A DNA stretch of 64,000 bases. Origin: Pseudoalteromonas piratica (GTDB taxonomy: Bacteria > Pseudomonadota > Gammaproteobacteria > Enterobacterales > Alteromonadaceae). The stretch is from NCBI RefSeq assembly GCF_000788395.1, contig NZ_CP009888.1:1012001-1076000 (forward strand). The letters run 5' to 3'. Position numbers and translations under genes: made by a program. The notes beneath the pieces are model-generated. The model saw only the letters and a program-made list of their open reading frames with translations, did no database searches and was not told where the DNA came from. This document shows positions 39,044 to 46,637 of the stretch, piece after piece. Position 1 is the stretch's first letter, and every line of letters starts with the position of its first letter.

Positions 39044-39574
39044 TTATTGTGTGATTACTTCTTTTAAACACTGGAAAATTTCGCGATAGGCTTTGGCTGG
39101 CTTATTCGCGGCTTTTTCTTTTTTAGCTTGGCGTGTTAACTGGCGTAATCTTTGTCTGTCTAGTTCTGGATATTCTGATACTAACTCATTGATCTTATTG
39201 TCGCCAACTTCAATTAGTTCATCGCGAATATGCTCCAGTTTATGAAACAACACATTACCTTGTGCATGTTTGTTTTTTAGAATGTTTACCGCTTTGGTAA
39301 TTTCTTCAATGTTGGCTGCTAAACGTAAACATTTAGCTATGTAGTTTAAGTGCCTTCTGTATGCCTCTGTTTTTTCTTTGAGACGATCAGCCAGTTCCAT
39401 CGCTTCAATCAATTCTTCGTTAAGTGGAATTGTTTTTCTTTGCTTTTTGCTCATTGCAGCAATATCGGCACCGAGCTCATGCAGCTCTTTTGCATCGCGT
39501 TTTAGCTCTGCACGGGATACGTAAATAATTTCTTCTTCAGGCGTATCGAAATCAACCTTATTCTTTTTGGCCAT
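39044..39574 (-). CDS. darP: Ribosome biogenesis factor DarP (YjgA)
   Basis: A 176-residue, highly charged alpha-helical protein of the DUF615/YjgA family, which associates with late 50S precursor particles. It contains VSRAELKRDAKELHELGADIAAMSKKQRKTIPLNEEL and the C-terminal DRQRLRQLTRQAKKEKAANKPAKAYREIFQCLKE, both characteristic. In E. coli yjgA is next to pmbA in divergent orientation, and the same arrangement is seen here. The downstream lipoprotein gene begins 29 bp after it on the same strand and may share its transcript. Confidence 0.95.
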   Translation of the reverse strand: MAKKNKVDFDTPEEEIIYVSRAELKRDAKELHELGADIAAMSKKQRKTIPLNEELIEAMELADRLKEKTEAYRRHLNYIAKCLRLAANIEEITKAVNILKNKHAQGNVLFHKLEHIRDELIEVGDNKINELVSEYPELDRQRLRQLTRQAKKEKAANKPAKAYREIFQCLKEVITQ

Positions 39575-39615
39575 GCTGTCTCCACAAATTAATATTGTTA
39601 CGCCTATTACTTTGA

Positions 39616-39632
39616 TTAGTTAGTATAACTAA
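39616..39632. promoter_or_regulatory. Perfect inverted repeat in the divergent darP-pmbA gap
   Basis: TTAGTTA (39616-39622) and TAACTAA (39626-39632) are a perfect 7-bp inverted repeat with a 3-bp spacer. It lies in the 173-bp region between divergent darP and pmbA, upstream of both, where an operator would be expected; a terminator makes no sense at this place. The regulator is unknown. Confidence 0.35.
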
Positions 39633-39747
39633 AAGGTAAATACGTAATTTCTTTATATTATACGTGAAAAAGTCGCTGCGATGCTCTGCCTTATCACGGT
39701 ATTTTTGATATGCTTAAAAAAATATTTAAATTAAAGCTTATTTTCCT

Positions 39748-41097
39748 ATGCAAGCAGATTCAAACGATCCAATTTTTCAGCGCCTTAACGAAGTTAAACA
39801 GGCTGTGAGTGAAGCGCTCGATTATGCAAAACAATTAGGTGCAAGTTCTGCTGAAGCAGCGATGTCGAGTACATCTGGATTGTCAGTCTCAACACGTTTA
39901 GGCGAGTTAGAAACCATTGAGTACAACCAAGACGGTGCATTAGGCATTAGTGTTTATGTTGGTAATAAAAAAGGCTCTGCTTCGACTGCAGATCTCAGTG
40001 CTGACGCACTAAAAACCGTGGTTGCTAAAGCTGTAGAAATAGCGAAGTACACTTCTGAAGATCCATGTAATGGTGTTGCTGATAAAGCACTATTAGATTT
40101 TGCACCACGTGATCTCGACTTATATCACCCGTGGCAAGTAACTGCAGAACAGGGAATTGAGTTGTGTAAACAAGCTGAAGATGCCGCGATGCAATTTGAT
40201 AAACGAATTACTAACTCCGATGGTGCAAGTTTCTCAAGTCATAACGGTCTTCGTGTATATGGAAATAGCTATGGCCAGCTAATCGGTTTCCCACGCAGTA
40301 GACACAGTGTGAGCTGTATGGTGATTGGTGAAGAAAATGGCATGATGCAACGCGATTCAGCCTATACCATCGCACGCAAAGAAGCAGATTTACGCAGTGC
40401 GCAAAGTGTTGGTATTGAAGCTGCAGAAGAGACCATTGCCCGTTTAAATTGTCGTCGTATTCCTACTGGTAAATATCCAGTTGTTTTTCGTGCTGATATT
40501 GCAAGCTCATTGTTTGGTCACTTAGTTTCTGCAATCGGTGGTGGCGCGTTATATCGCAAATCAAGCTTCTTACTCGATAGTTTGGGCACTCAAGTATTTA
40601 GCAAGCGTGTCAATATTCAAGAGCGACCACATATTTTGGGTGGATTAGCATCATCAGCAGTTGACAGCGAAGGTGTGAAAACGATTGACCGTGAAATTAT
40701 CAAAGAGGGTGAGTTACAAACCTATCTACTTGCAAGCTATGCTTCTCGTAAACTAGGTATGCAAGCAACAGGTCATGCTGGTGGTATTCATAATTGGTTG
40801 GTGGAAGCATCGCACCAAGATCTAAAAAATGTGCTTAAGGAAATGGGCACAGGCTTACTAGTTACTGAGGTGATGGGCCAAGGTGTGAATATTGTTACAG
40901 GTGACTACTCGCGAGGCGCTGCAGGTTTTTGGGTTGAAAATGGCGAAATTCAATACCCAGTAAGTGAAGTAACCATAGCAGGCAACTTAAAAGACATGTT
41001 TTTAAAAGTTGCTGCAATTGGCGCAGATGTAGACGTGCGTGGCAGTATTCAAACAGGCTCCATCTTGATTGAAAGTATGTCGATTGCAGGCGAATAA
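39748..41097 (+). CDS. pmbA: Metalloprotease subunit PmbA (TldE)
   Basis: The non-zinc partner of TldD. The 449-residue protein belongs to the PmbA/TldA family: QLGASSAEAAMSSTSGLSVSTRLGELETIEYNQDGALGISVYVG near the N-terminus, FRADIASSLFGHLVSAIGGGALYRKSSFLLDSLG in the middle and GDYSRGAAGFWVENGEIQYPVSEVTIAGNLKDMF at the end are all family hallmarks. It has no HExxxH motif, as expected for TldE. No clear Shine-Dalgarno precedes the ATG at 39748, so the start is slightly uncertain. It ends 4 bp before the convergent fpr gene. Confidence 0.96.
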   Translation: MQADSNDPIFQRLNEVKQAVSEALDYAKQLGASSAEAAMSSTSGLSVSTRLGELETIEYNQDGALGISVYVGNKKGSASTADLSADALKTVVAKAVEIAKYTSEDPCNGVADKALLDFAPRDLDLYHPWQVTAEQGIELCKQAEDAAMQFDKRITNSDGASFSSHNGLRVYGNSYGQLIGFPRSRHSVSCMVIGEENGMMQRDSAYTIARKEADLRSAQSVGIEAAEETIARLNCRRIPTGKYPVVFRADIASSLFGHLVSAIGGGALYRKSSFLLDSLGTQVFSKRVNIQERPHILGGLASSAVDSEGVKTIDREIIKEGELQTYLLASYASRKLGMQATGHAGGIHNWLVEASHQDLKNVLKEMGTGLLVTEVMGQGVNIVTGDYSRGAAGFWVENGEIQYPVSEVTIAGNLKDMFLKVAAIGADVDVRGSIQTGSILIESMSIAGE

Positions 41098-41101
41098 CGC
41101 T

Positions 41102-41842
41102 TTACCAATATTGCTCAACGGTAATATGCCCTGGCTTTGCGCGACGATTTCGTGCAAAGCCTAAATCTAATAAAATTTCAGTGGTTTCTTTTACCATTTC
41201 AGGATTACCACATAGCATAAACTGGCTGTTTTCAGGTGTTGCTTCTAGTCCAACATAGTCAAATAACTTATTTGATGTAAGTGCGTTAGTGATCCGCCCT
41301 GCTAAGCCGTCCGTTATATTTTCTTGACTGATCACAGGTACAAATGTGAGAGGCTGAGATTGGCAAATGCTTGCTATGAGCTCTTGATAAACCAAGTCTT
41401 CTGATTTGCGCACACCGTGAACTAAAATTACTTTGTCGAATTTTTGCCAGATCCTTGGGTCGCCAAGCATAGATAAAAAAGGCCCAATTGCTGTACCTGT
41501 TGAAAGTAGCCACAGGTATTCAGATGAAGGCACTTCATCAAGGGTAAAAAAACCAGAAGCTTGCTCTGCTACATGAACTGTCTCGCCAACCGATAACTCA
41601 GACAGCGGAGGGGATAACAAACCATCTTGAACGGTCACTAATAAAAACTCATGTAAGTTAGAATGCGAAGGGGTATTAACAAAAGAATAAGCTCGTGCAA
41701 TTTTTTTATCTTCAATTGTCATAGCAAGTTTAGTAAATTGCCCTGCTTTATAGTTAGGTAATGGCGCTGAAAGGGTAAGGCTGAATAACTTCTTATTCCA
41801 CCACTTTATTTTTGTGACTTCGCCATCAATCCAGTTTGCCAT
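41102..41842 (-). CDS. fpr: Ferredoxin/flavodoxin-NADP+ reductase
   Basis: A 246-residue FAD-dependent reductase that moves electrons between NADPH and ferredoxin or flavodoxin. The FAD motif RAYSFVNTP, the NADP-binding segments STGTAIGPFLSML and LVHGVRKSEDLVYQ, the MLCGNPEMV motif and the C-terminal VEQYW (E. coli Fpr ends VEHYW) are visible. Length equals E. coli Fpr (248). In E. coli fpr responds to SoxS; I see no recognisable soxbox in the divergent 89-bp gap to the EamA gene. Confidence 0.94.
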   Translation of the reverse strand: MANWIDGEVTKIKWWNKKLFSLTLSAPLPNYKAGQFTKLAMTIEDKKIARAYSFVNTPSHSNLHEFLLVTVQDGLLSPPLSELSVGETVHVAEQASGFFTLDEVPSSEYLWLLSTGTAIGPFLSMLGDPRIWQKFDKVILVHGVRKSEDLVYQELIASICQSQPLTFVPVISQENITDGLAGRITNALTSNKLFDYVGLEATPENSQFMLCGNPEMVKETTEILLDLGFARNRRAKPGHITVEQYW

Positions 41843-41931
41843 TGTGAGTTCCTTTATTTATTAACTTTGGGTTATTTTAACTTTGGCAGTTAAATAAAAA
41901 ATTTCAATTAAAATTATCTCGAGGAAATAAG

Positions 41932-42819
41932 ATGTTAGGCGAAGTTGCTGCTTTATTAGCGGCGTTCTTTTGGGCTTTAGCCAGTATTTTGTATGGTCGT
42001 TTTAGTCATCACTTTAGCGCATTACAATTAAACCTTATTAAAGGTGCCATCGCTTCATCCTTGATGTTGATAACTCTCCCTTTGTTACCTGATGTAAATT
42101 TCGATTTATCAAAGCAGCACATGTTTATTTTACTGTTGTCAGGGGTAATTGGTATTGCTATTGGTGATAGTGCTTATTTTGCTTCTTTAAAACGAATAGG
42201 TGTGAATAAAACCTTACTGCTTGAATCTATCGCACCACCTTTATCAGGTATTTTGGCTGTTGTGTTATTAGGTAGCTTATTAAGCTGGCAAAGCTGGTTA
42301 GGTGTCGTTATTACCACCTTTGCTGTGGCGTTAGTGGTGATGCAGCCTGAAACAGATAAGCAAGCTGTCAATATAACTGGTATCGGGTTTGGTTTATTGG
42401 CGAGCGTTTGTCAGGCAAGTGGTGTGGTTATTTCTCATTATGCACTTGTTGCCGGTGATATTGAGCCTTTACTTGGTGCGTTAATTCGTTTACTTGCGGG
42501 AGTCGGTGTTATTTTCTTAATGTTGGTTGTTTTGAAGCGTAAGGAGTTAGTTGGTATCGCAAATGGCTTTGCTAAATTAGCGAGCCGAGAATTTGCTTTG
42601 CTGTTGCTTGCGATTATTGTGGGTACCTTTTTAACGCTCTGGTTGCAGCAGGTCGCTCTAAAGCATGCTAACCCCGCTGTAGCGCAAACACTAATAGCTA
42701 CTTCGCCTATATTTATTTTGTTCTTTGCGATAGCAAAAGGGCAAATTCCTACAATCAAAACACTGAGTGGCACAGTGTTGGCTATCGCAGGCATATCATT
42801 GTTTTTTATTTTCCGCTAA
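41932..42819 (+). CDS. EamA/DMT-family transporter
   Basis: A 295-residue membrane protein with ten hydrophobic segments arranged as two EamA repeats (about 2-137 and 147-293), the standard drug/metabolite transporter layout. The first repeat starts EVAALLAAFFWALASILYGRF; the second ends TLIATSPIFILFFAIAKGQIPTIKTLSGTVLAIAGISLFFIF. An AGGA ribosome binding site precedes the ATG. The substrate cannot be predicted. It is followed by a palindromic terminator shared with the convergent protease gene. Confidence 0.88.
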   Translation: MLGEVAALLAAFFWALASILYGRFSHHFSALQLNLIKGAIASSLMLITLPLLPDVNFDLSKQHMFILLLSGVIGIAIGDSAYFASLKRIGVNKTLLLESIAPPLSGILAVVLLGSLLSWQSWLGVVITTFAVALVVMQPETDKQAVNITGIGFGLLASVCQASGVVISHYALVAGDIEPLLGALIRLLAGVGVIFLMLVVLKRKELVGIANGFAKLASREFALLLLAIIVGTFLTLWLQQVALKHANPAVAQTLIATSPIFILFFAIAKGQIPTIKTLSGTVLAIAGISLFFIFR

Positions 42820-42840
42820 ACCCTTATGTAAAGATAAATT

Positions 42841-42878
42841 ACTATTTAAAAGGTGGCATATGCCACCTTTTAAATAGT
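42841..42878. terminator. Bidirectional intrinsic terminator, perfect 38-bp palindrome
   Basis: The 38 bases are an exact palindrome centred between 42859 and 42860. The core GGTGGCAT/ATGCCACC is followed by TTTT on the right and, by symmetry, on the other strand. It lies between the convergent EamA (ends 42819) and S41 (ends 42887) genes, so it can end both transcripts. Confidence 0.88.
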
Positions 42879-42886
42879 GCTAATCG

Positions 42887-44506
42887 TTAATTCGATGCAT
42901 CTTTTATCGGTGTGATGATCGCGTTATTTTCAATCATTTGTTCGAAACGGTTATCTGGCTTATGTAACGCAGGCCCTGTATTTTTCTGACTGATTCCAGT
43001 TTGGTTGACTACTTTTGTAGCTTTGACTGTTGGGCAGCTTCCAGTTTCCATATGATACAGTGCGGCAGATAACATGCCTTCTGAAATATCGCCCATAGGA
43101 CGTGTCAGATCGTCAGTTACCGTACAGCCCTGAATTTCTGTTTGGAAATTTGGATTTTGTTTAGGAATAAAACCATCAGAGTATTCACCAAAGCCCTTCG
43201 CATTCACCCCACTAAATTGAATGGTGAAATAGGTTGTACTGCAGTTATCGGTTGGCACAAAGCCGTATGGCTTACCACAAGTTTGTCCGCCAATCAGGAC
43301 TACATCAAGATCGATACCTGCAAGGCCGTTGATCAGAGCTTCACTTGCTGAACAGGTTGAACCACTTGAAATGACATAGACTTTGTTCAATGCGACGGTA
43401 GGTAAATCAACGCCTGTGAAACGGCTGTTATCCCAGTCGATTTCTTGATCATAAAAGCCGAGCACTTGATCGTCAGACCATTTTCCATTGTATTTCAAAG
43501 TGTAGTAACTGCGGTTGTTTGTATTAACGTCGCCGGCAATCATGTATGCGAGTTGCGATGAGAGTGCAAGTAACCCACCGCCGTTGTAGCGTAAATCGAC
43601 CACTAACTCATTCACATTGGCATTTCGAAATTCAGTGAACTTATTGATTAAGTCGGTTTGTGCATCGGCAATGCTAAAGGTATCAAACTGAATGTAACCC
43701 ACAGTATTACCATCATGCACAAACGTATTAGTCGCTTTTACTGCTGCTATTTCATAGCTGCCAGAGGTAACTGTCAGTGTTTTTTCAATACCAAAAGTAT
43801 CTTTTACTTTTATAGTGTGTGTTTGGCCATCATTTTCAGGAAATAAGCCTGCATTAAGTGTTTCTACGTCATCACCATTAATAAGATCAACACCATCTAC
43901 TTCCAAGATTTGGTCGCCACGTTTAAAGCCCGCGGTTGTCGCTGGTGAATTTGGTTCTGTTTGAACTACGAATAACTCTCGTGGCGGTGTGGTGCTTCCA
44001 AAGCGCCAACGAATACCATAGCCTGATGATGCGCCTCCTTGAGTGCGTTCGCGATACTCAGCGGTATCTTGTGCAAAGTGAAAGTTATCTTTATCTGCAC
44101 CAGAGGCTGTTTTTGCAAATGTTTTTAGTACCTCAAAATAGGCTTGTGGAGTAGTGTAGTTAGCAGGATCGACATCCTCGACTTCGTTATACCAAAGGTA
44201 GGATTCGTGGTTCCATGAACGAAGCCACATTTTTTCATCAGTTAATGTACCTGCTGTATCTTTGTATATTTCGCCAGTGAAAGGATCGGAACCAGTGCGA
44301 ACTATTGCGCACTTATTTGCAAAATCTTCTTTTGCTTTAAATTCGCCAGCGACCCATTGATTGTTTGTACCATTGCCTGGCGTGCCACCTGTTGAGCCAT
44401 TATCAACGTCAGTTGTTGAACTGCTATTTGAACTTCCCCCACATGCTGCTAGCATCGAGAAGGATAAAGCTAGAGCAATTCCTTTTTGCACTTTACTAAA
44501 TGTCAT
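42887..44506 (-). CDS. S41-family (C-terminal processing-like) protease, predicted lipoprotein
   Basis: A 539-residue protein with a lipoprotein signal (lipobox LAAC, Cys22) and a Ser/Asn/Gly-rich linker (23-50). A PDZ-like domain (about 170-250; VQTEPNSPATTAGFKRGDQILEVDG) is followed by the S41 peptidase domain (about 265-440; GYIQFDTFSIAD, LVVDLRYNGGGLL, and Ser386 in TCSASE with Lys412 in TCGKPYGF, spaced like the Tsp/CtpA Ser-Lys dyad). Cysteines directly beside both catalytic residues (385 and 410) are unusual for the classical Ctp enzymes. The last about 100 residues are not recognised. It is transcribed away from mraZ; its substrate is unknown. Confidence 0.88.
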   Translation of the reverse strand: MTFSKVQKGIALALSFSMLAACGGSSNSSSTTDVDNGSTGGTPGNGTNNQWVAGEFKAKEDFANKCAIVRTGSDPFTGEIYKDTAGTLTDEKMWLRSWNHESYLWYNEVEDVDPANYTTPQAYFEVLKTFAKTASGADKDNFHFAQDTAEYRERTQGGASSGYGIRWRFGSTTPPRELFVVQTEPNSPATTAGFKRGDQILEVDGVDLINGDDVETLNAGLFPENDGQTHTIKVKDTFGIEKTLTVTSGSYEIAAVKATNTFVHDGNTVGYIQFDTFSIADAQTDLINKFTEFRNANVNELVVDLRYNGGGLLALSSQLAYMIAGDVNTNNRSYYTLKYNGKWSDDQVLGFYDQEIDWDNSRFTGVDLPTVALNKVYVISSGSTCSASEALINGLAGIDLDVVLIGGQTCGKPYGFVPTDNCSTTYFTIQFSGVNAKGFGEYSDGFIPKQNPNFQTEIQGCTVTDDLTRPMGDISEGMLSAALYHMETGSCPTVKATKVVNQTGISQKNTGPALHKPDNRFEQMIENNAIITPIKDASN

Positions 44507-44624
44507 AACTGTCTTCCTTTAATAAGATCGCAATTTATTGCTTCAAATTACCAGAGGGTAAAAATAACAACAATAAATTACAGTTAAAGTTTGTAAAAGG
44601 CCGTCAAGGCATGCTGTTAATAGC

Positions 44625-44641
44625 TTGTACAAAAAGTACAA
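44625..44641. promoter_or_regulatory. Inverted repeat TTGTAC-N5-GTACAA
   Basis: A perfect 6-bp inverted repeat with an AAAAA spacer, about 120 bp upstream of the S41 start and about 170 bp upstream of the mraZ promoter. It has the shape of a dimeric-repressor operator; the regulator is not identified. Confidence 0.3.
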
Positions 44642-44710
44642 TCAATTCGATCGCTTTTTATGCAAAAAGGTTCAATGCAAGGCTAGTAAAGGCGTGATCT
44701 AAGATCTCCC

Positions 44711-44725
44711 TCCACTTTTTTCCAC
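44711..44725 (-). promoter_or_regulatory. Inverted pair of MraZ-like boxes (distal)
   Basis: On the minus strand the sequence reads GTGGA-AAAAA-GTGGA, two boxes with exact 10-bp periodicity, the same box and spacing as the direct array at 44834-44868 but in opposite orientation and about 110 bp upstream. MraZ is known to bind direct repeats of TGGGN-type boxes separated by 5 nt. Function of this distal pair is inferred. Confidence 0.4.
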
Positions 44726-44795
44726 TAAATTCATTAACTTTGCTCTAGCCCTTATCAATAAAGGGCTTGCGAGAAAAATAATATTGTTACAATTC

Positions 44796-44825
44796 TTGAC
44801 AAATACCAGTGTCAAGCCCTAGACT
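44796..44825 (+). promoter_or_regulatory. Probable dcw-cluster promoter upstream of mraZ
   Basis: A perfect -35 TTGACA (44796-44801) and a -10 TAGACT (44820-44825; 4 of 6 matches) are separated by 18 bp. The predicted transcript starts near 44832, just at the MraZ box array. The -35 is also the left arm of a 7-bp inverted repeat (CTTGACA-N8-TGTCAAG, 44795-44816). Confidence 0.65.
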
Positions 44826-44833
44826 CTAACGTT

Positions 44834-44868
44834 GTGGAGAAAAGTGGTAAAAAATGGATCTCAGTGGA
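44834..44868 (+). promoter_or_regulatory. Four MraZ-binding repeats upstream of mraZ
   Basis: Boxes GTGGA (44834-44838), GTGGT (44844-44848), ATGGA (44854-44858) and GTGGA (44864-44868) are each separated by exactly 5 nt. This is the spacing of the TGGGN repeats bound by the ring-shaped MraZ repressor upstream of mraZ in E. coli. Their place just after the promoter fits autorepression of the whole dcw operon. Confidence 0.72.
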
Positions 44869-44899
44869 TCGGCACTAACAACAAAATAGGAACGCTCAC

Positions 44900-45358
44900 A
44901 TGTTTCGTGGCGCACATGCAATTAACCTCGATGATAAAGGACGCTTGGCAATACCAACCAAGTTTCGTGCTTTGTTGCAGGCAGATTGTGAAGGCCAGTT
45001 AGTGTGTACGATTGATTTAAAAGATCCCTGCCTGTTGCTGTATCCATTAAGTGAATGGCAAGAGGTTGAACAAAAACTTAGCCAGTTGTCGAACATGGTT
45101 GAAGCCGAACGTCGCGTTAAGCGTATCTTGCTTGGTAGCGCGATGGAATGTCAGCTCGATAAGAACGGCAGAATTTTATTATCTTCGCCACTCAGAGCAC
45201 ATGCAGGGCTCAACAAAAAATTAATGCTAGTAGGTCAGTTGAACAAATTTGAACTGTGGGATGAAGATACTTGGAACGAGAAGCTTCAACTAGATATCGC
45301 ACAAGAACAACAAAAAGATCTGACCGTTAGCGAACGACTACAAGATTTCAATTTTTAA
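44900..45358 (+). CDS. mraZ: Transcriptional regulator MraZ
   Basis: The first gene of the dcw cluster. The 152-residue protein begins [26 protein letters not shown] and repeats the AbrB-like swapped-hairpin motif at about 77-110 ([26 protein letters not shown]), the two-copy architecture of MraZ. It binds DNA as an oligomeric ring and represses its own promoter in E. coli; the matching box array lies just upstream. An AGGA site 8 nt before the ATG supports the start. Length equals the family standard (152 in E. coli). Confidence 0.97.
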   Translation: MFRGAHAINLDDKGRLAIPTKFRALLQADCEGQLVCTIDLKDPCLLLYPLSEWQEVEQKLSQLSNMVEAERRVKRILLGSAMECQLDKNGRILLSSPLRAHAGLNKKLMLVGQLNKFELWDEDTWNEKLQLDIAQEQQKDLTVSERLQDFNF

Positions 45359-45375
45359 TAATAAATAGGCGCCTT

Positions 45376-46311
45376 ATGTCTCAAAGCCAACAACATATTT
45401 CCGTGTTACTCGATGAAACGATCGAGGCTTTAGATATAAAGCCAAATGGTATTTATATTGACGGTACCTTTGGTCGCGGTGGCCACTCGGGTGAAATCTT
45501 AAAACGCTTGGGTGAAAATGGTCGTTTAGTTGCGATAGATCGTGACCCTACAGCAATTGAAGCTGCTAAAAAGTTTGCAAATGATGCACGTTTTCAAATT
45601 GTGCATGATCGTTTTTCAAATATTCGCCAAGTGGCAGAAAGTTTGAACTTGTTACATCAAGTAGATGGTATTCTACTCGACATAGGTGTTTCTAGCCCAC
45701 AGCTTGATGAAGCGGATCGCGGCTTTAGTTTTATGAACGATGGCCCACTTGATATGCGTATGGATCCGAGTTCAGGCCGCAGTGCAGCTGAGTGGCTAGC
45801 GGAAGCTGAGCTTGAAGAAATTACTTTTGTGATTAAAAAGTATGGCGAAGAAAAGTTTGGTCGCCGTATCGCAACAAAAATTATCGAAACCCGTGATGAA
45901 ACGCCAATTACCACTACAAGACAACTGGCAAAGTTAGTGGATGAGGCTGTGCCTGTAAAAGATAAGAATAAGCATCCGGCAACACGCACGTTCCAAGCAA
46001 TTCGCATTTACATAAACAGTGAGTTAGAAGAGATCACAACGGCATTACAAGGTTCACTTGACGTATTAAAGCAAGATGGTCGCCTCGCAGTGATTTCGTT
46101 CCATTCACTAGAAGATCGCATCGTCAAACAGTTTGTTAAAAAGCAAAGTAAAGGAGAGGCTGTACCAAGAGGTCTGCCTTTAACTGAAGATCAACTAAAT
46201 AAAAACCTAACGCTGAAAGCGATAGGAAAGGCTATTAAGCCAAGCGAGCAAGAAATAGCTCGTAATAGCCGTGCGCGCAGCTCCGTACTTAGGGTCGCAA
46301 AGAGGTTGTAG
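45376..46311 (+). CDS. rsmH: 16S rRNA m4C1402 methyltransferase RsmH (MraW)
   Basis: RsmH N4-methylates C1402 of 16S rRNA in the ribosomal P site. The 311-residue protein has the S-adenosylmethionine loop [16 protein letters not shown] (about 27-42), [23 protein letters not shown], the GPLDMRMD motif, and [15 protein letters not shown] near the C-terminus. The last codon's stop shares one base with the ftsL GTG start, so the two are coupled. Length is normal. Confidence 0.97.
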   Translation: MSQSQQHISVLLDETIEALDIKPNGIYIDGTFGRGGHSGEILKRLGENGRLVAIDRDPTAIEAAKKFANDARFQIVHDRFSNIRQVAESLNLLHQVDGILLDIGVSSPQLDEADRGFSFMNDGPLDMRMDPSSGRSAAEWLAEAELEEITFVIKKYGEEKFGRRIATKIIETRDETPITTTRQLAKLVDEAVPVKDKNKHPATRTFQAIRIYINSELEEITTALQGSLDVLKQDGRLAVISFHSLEDRIVKQFVKKQSKGEAVPRGLPLTEDQLNKNLTLKAIGKAIKPSEQEIARNSRARSSVLRVAKRL

Positions 46312-46637
46312 TGGCTAGTAAAAATAACACGCGTCAGCCAAACCTGTTTATCGAGATCACTAAGGGACTTTTTAGGGAGAAAGTCACTTTGGGGCTGCTT
46401 TTTTCTATTTTTGCGACGGCACTTGCCGTTGTGATGGTCACCGATGCGTCACGTGCTGAAGTGATCAAACAAGATAAATTATTACAACAGAAAGATGAGT
46501 TGGATCTGGCATGGGGCTATTTAGTGGTAGAAAGTGAATTCTATGCACAGCATGCCCGTGTTGAAGACATTGCAAAGAAAAAACTCGACATGAAGCGACC
46601 AGAACGCAAGGATGAAAAGCTGGTGGTATTGCCATGA
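46311..46637 (+). CDS. ftsL: Cell division protein FtsL
   Basis: A small bitopic division protein that forms a complex with FtsB and FtsQ and helps activate FtsWI. The 108-residue product has a short cytoplasmic tail, a membrane segment (about 28-46) and a periplasmic coiled coil (about 50-90, VIKQDKLLQQKDELDLAWGYLVVESEFYAQHARVEDIAKKKLDM). The start is GTG, overlapping the rsmH stop, and the stop overlaps the ftsI ATG by 4 bp. Confidence 0.93.
   Translation: MASKNNTRQPNLFIEITKGLFREKVTLGLLFSIFATALAVVMVTDASRAEVIKQDKLLQQKDELDLAWGYLVVESEFYAQHARVEDIAKKKLDMKRPERKDEKLVVLP

Larger units (their letters stand above)
44507..44899. other. 393-bp regulatory region between the S41 protease gene and mraZ
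   Basis: No coding sequence was seen. The region holds an inverted repeat (44625-44641), an inverted pair of MraZ-like boxes (44711-44725), the probable mraZ promoter (44796-44825) and four direct MraZ-like boxes (44834-44868), each listed separately. It must also contain the promoter of the divergent S41 gene. Confidence 0.6.

Noticed and set aside
37768..39054. Plus-strand open frames within the Ig-like lipoprotein gene
   Set aside because: They are opposite-strand shadows of a long frame with a clear lipoprotein signal and repeats.
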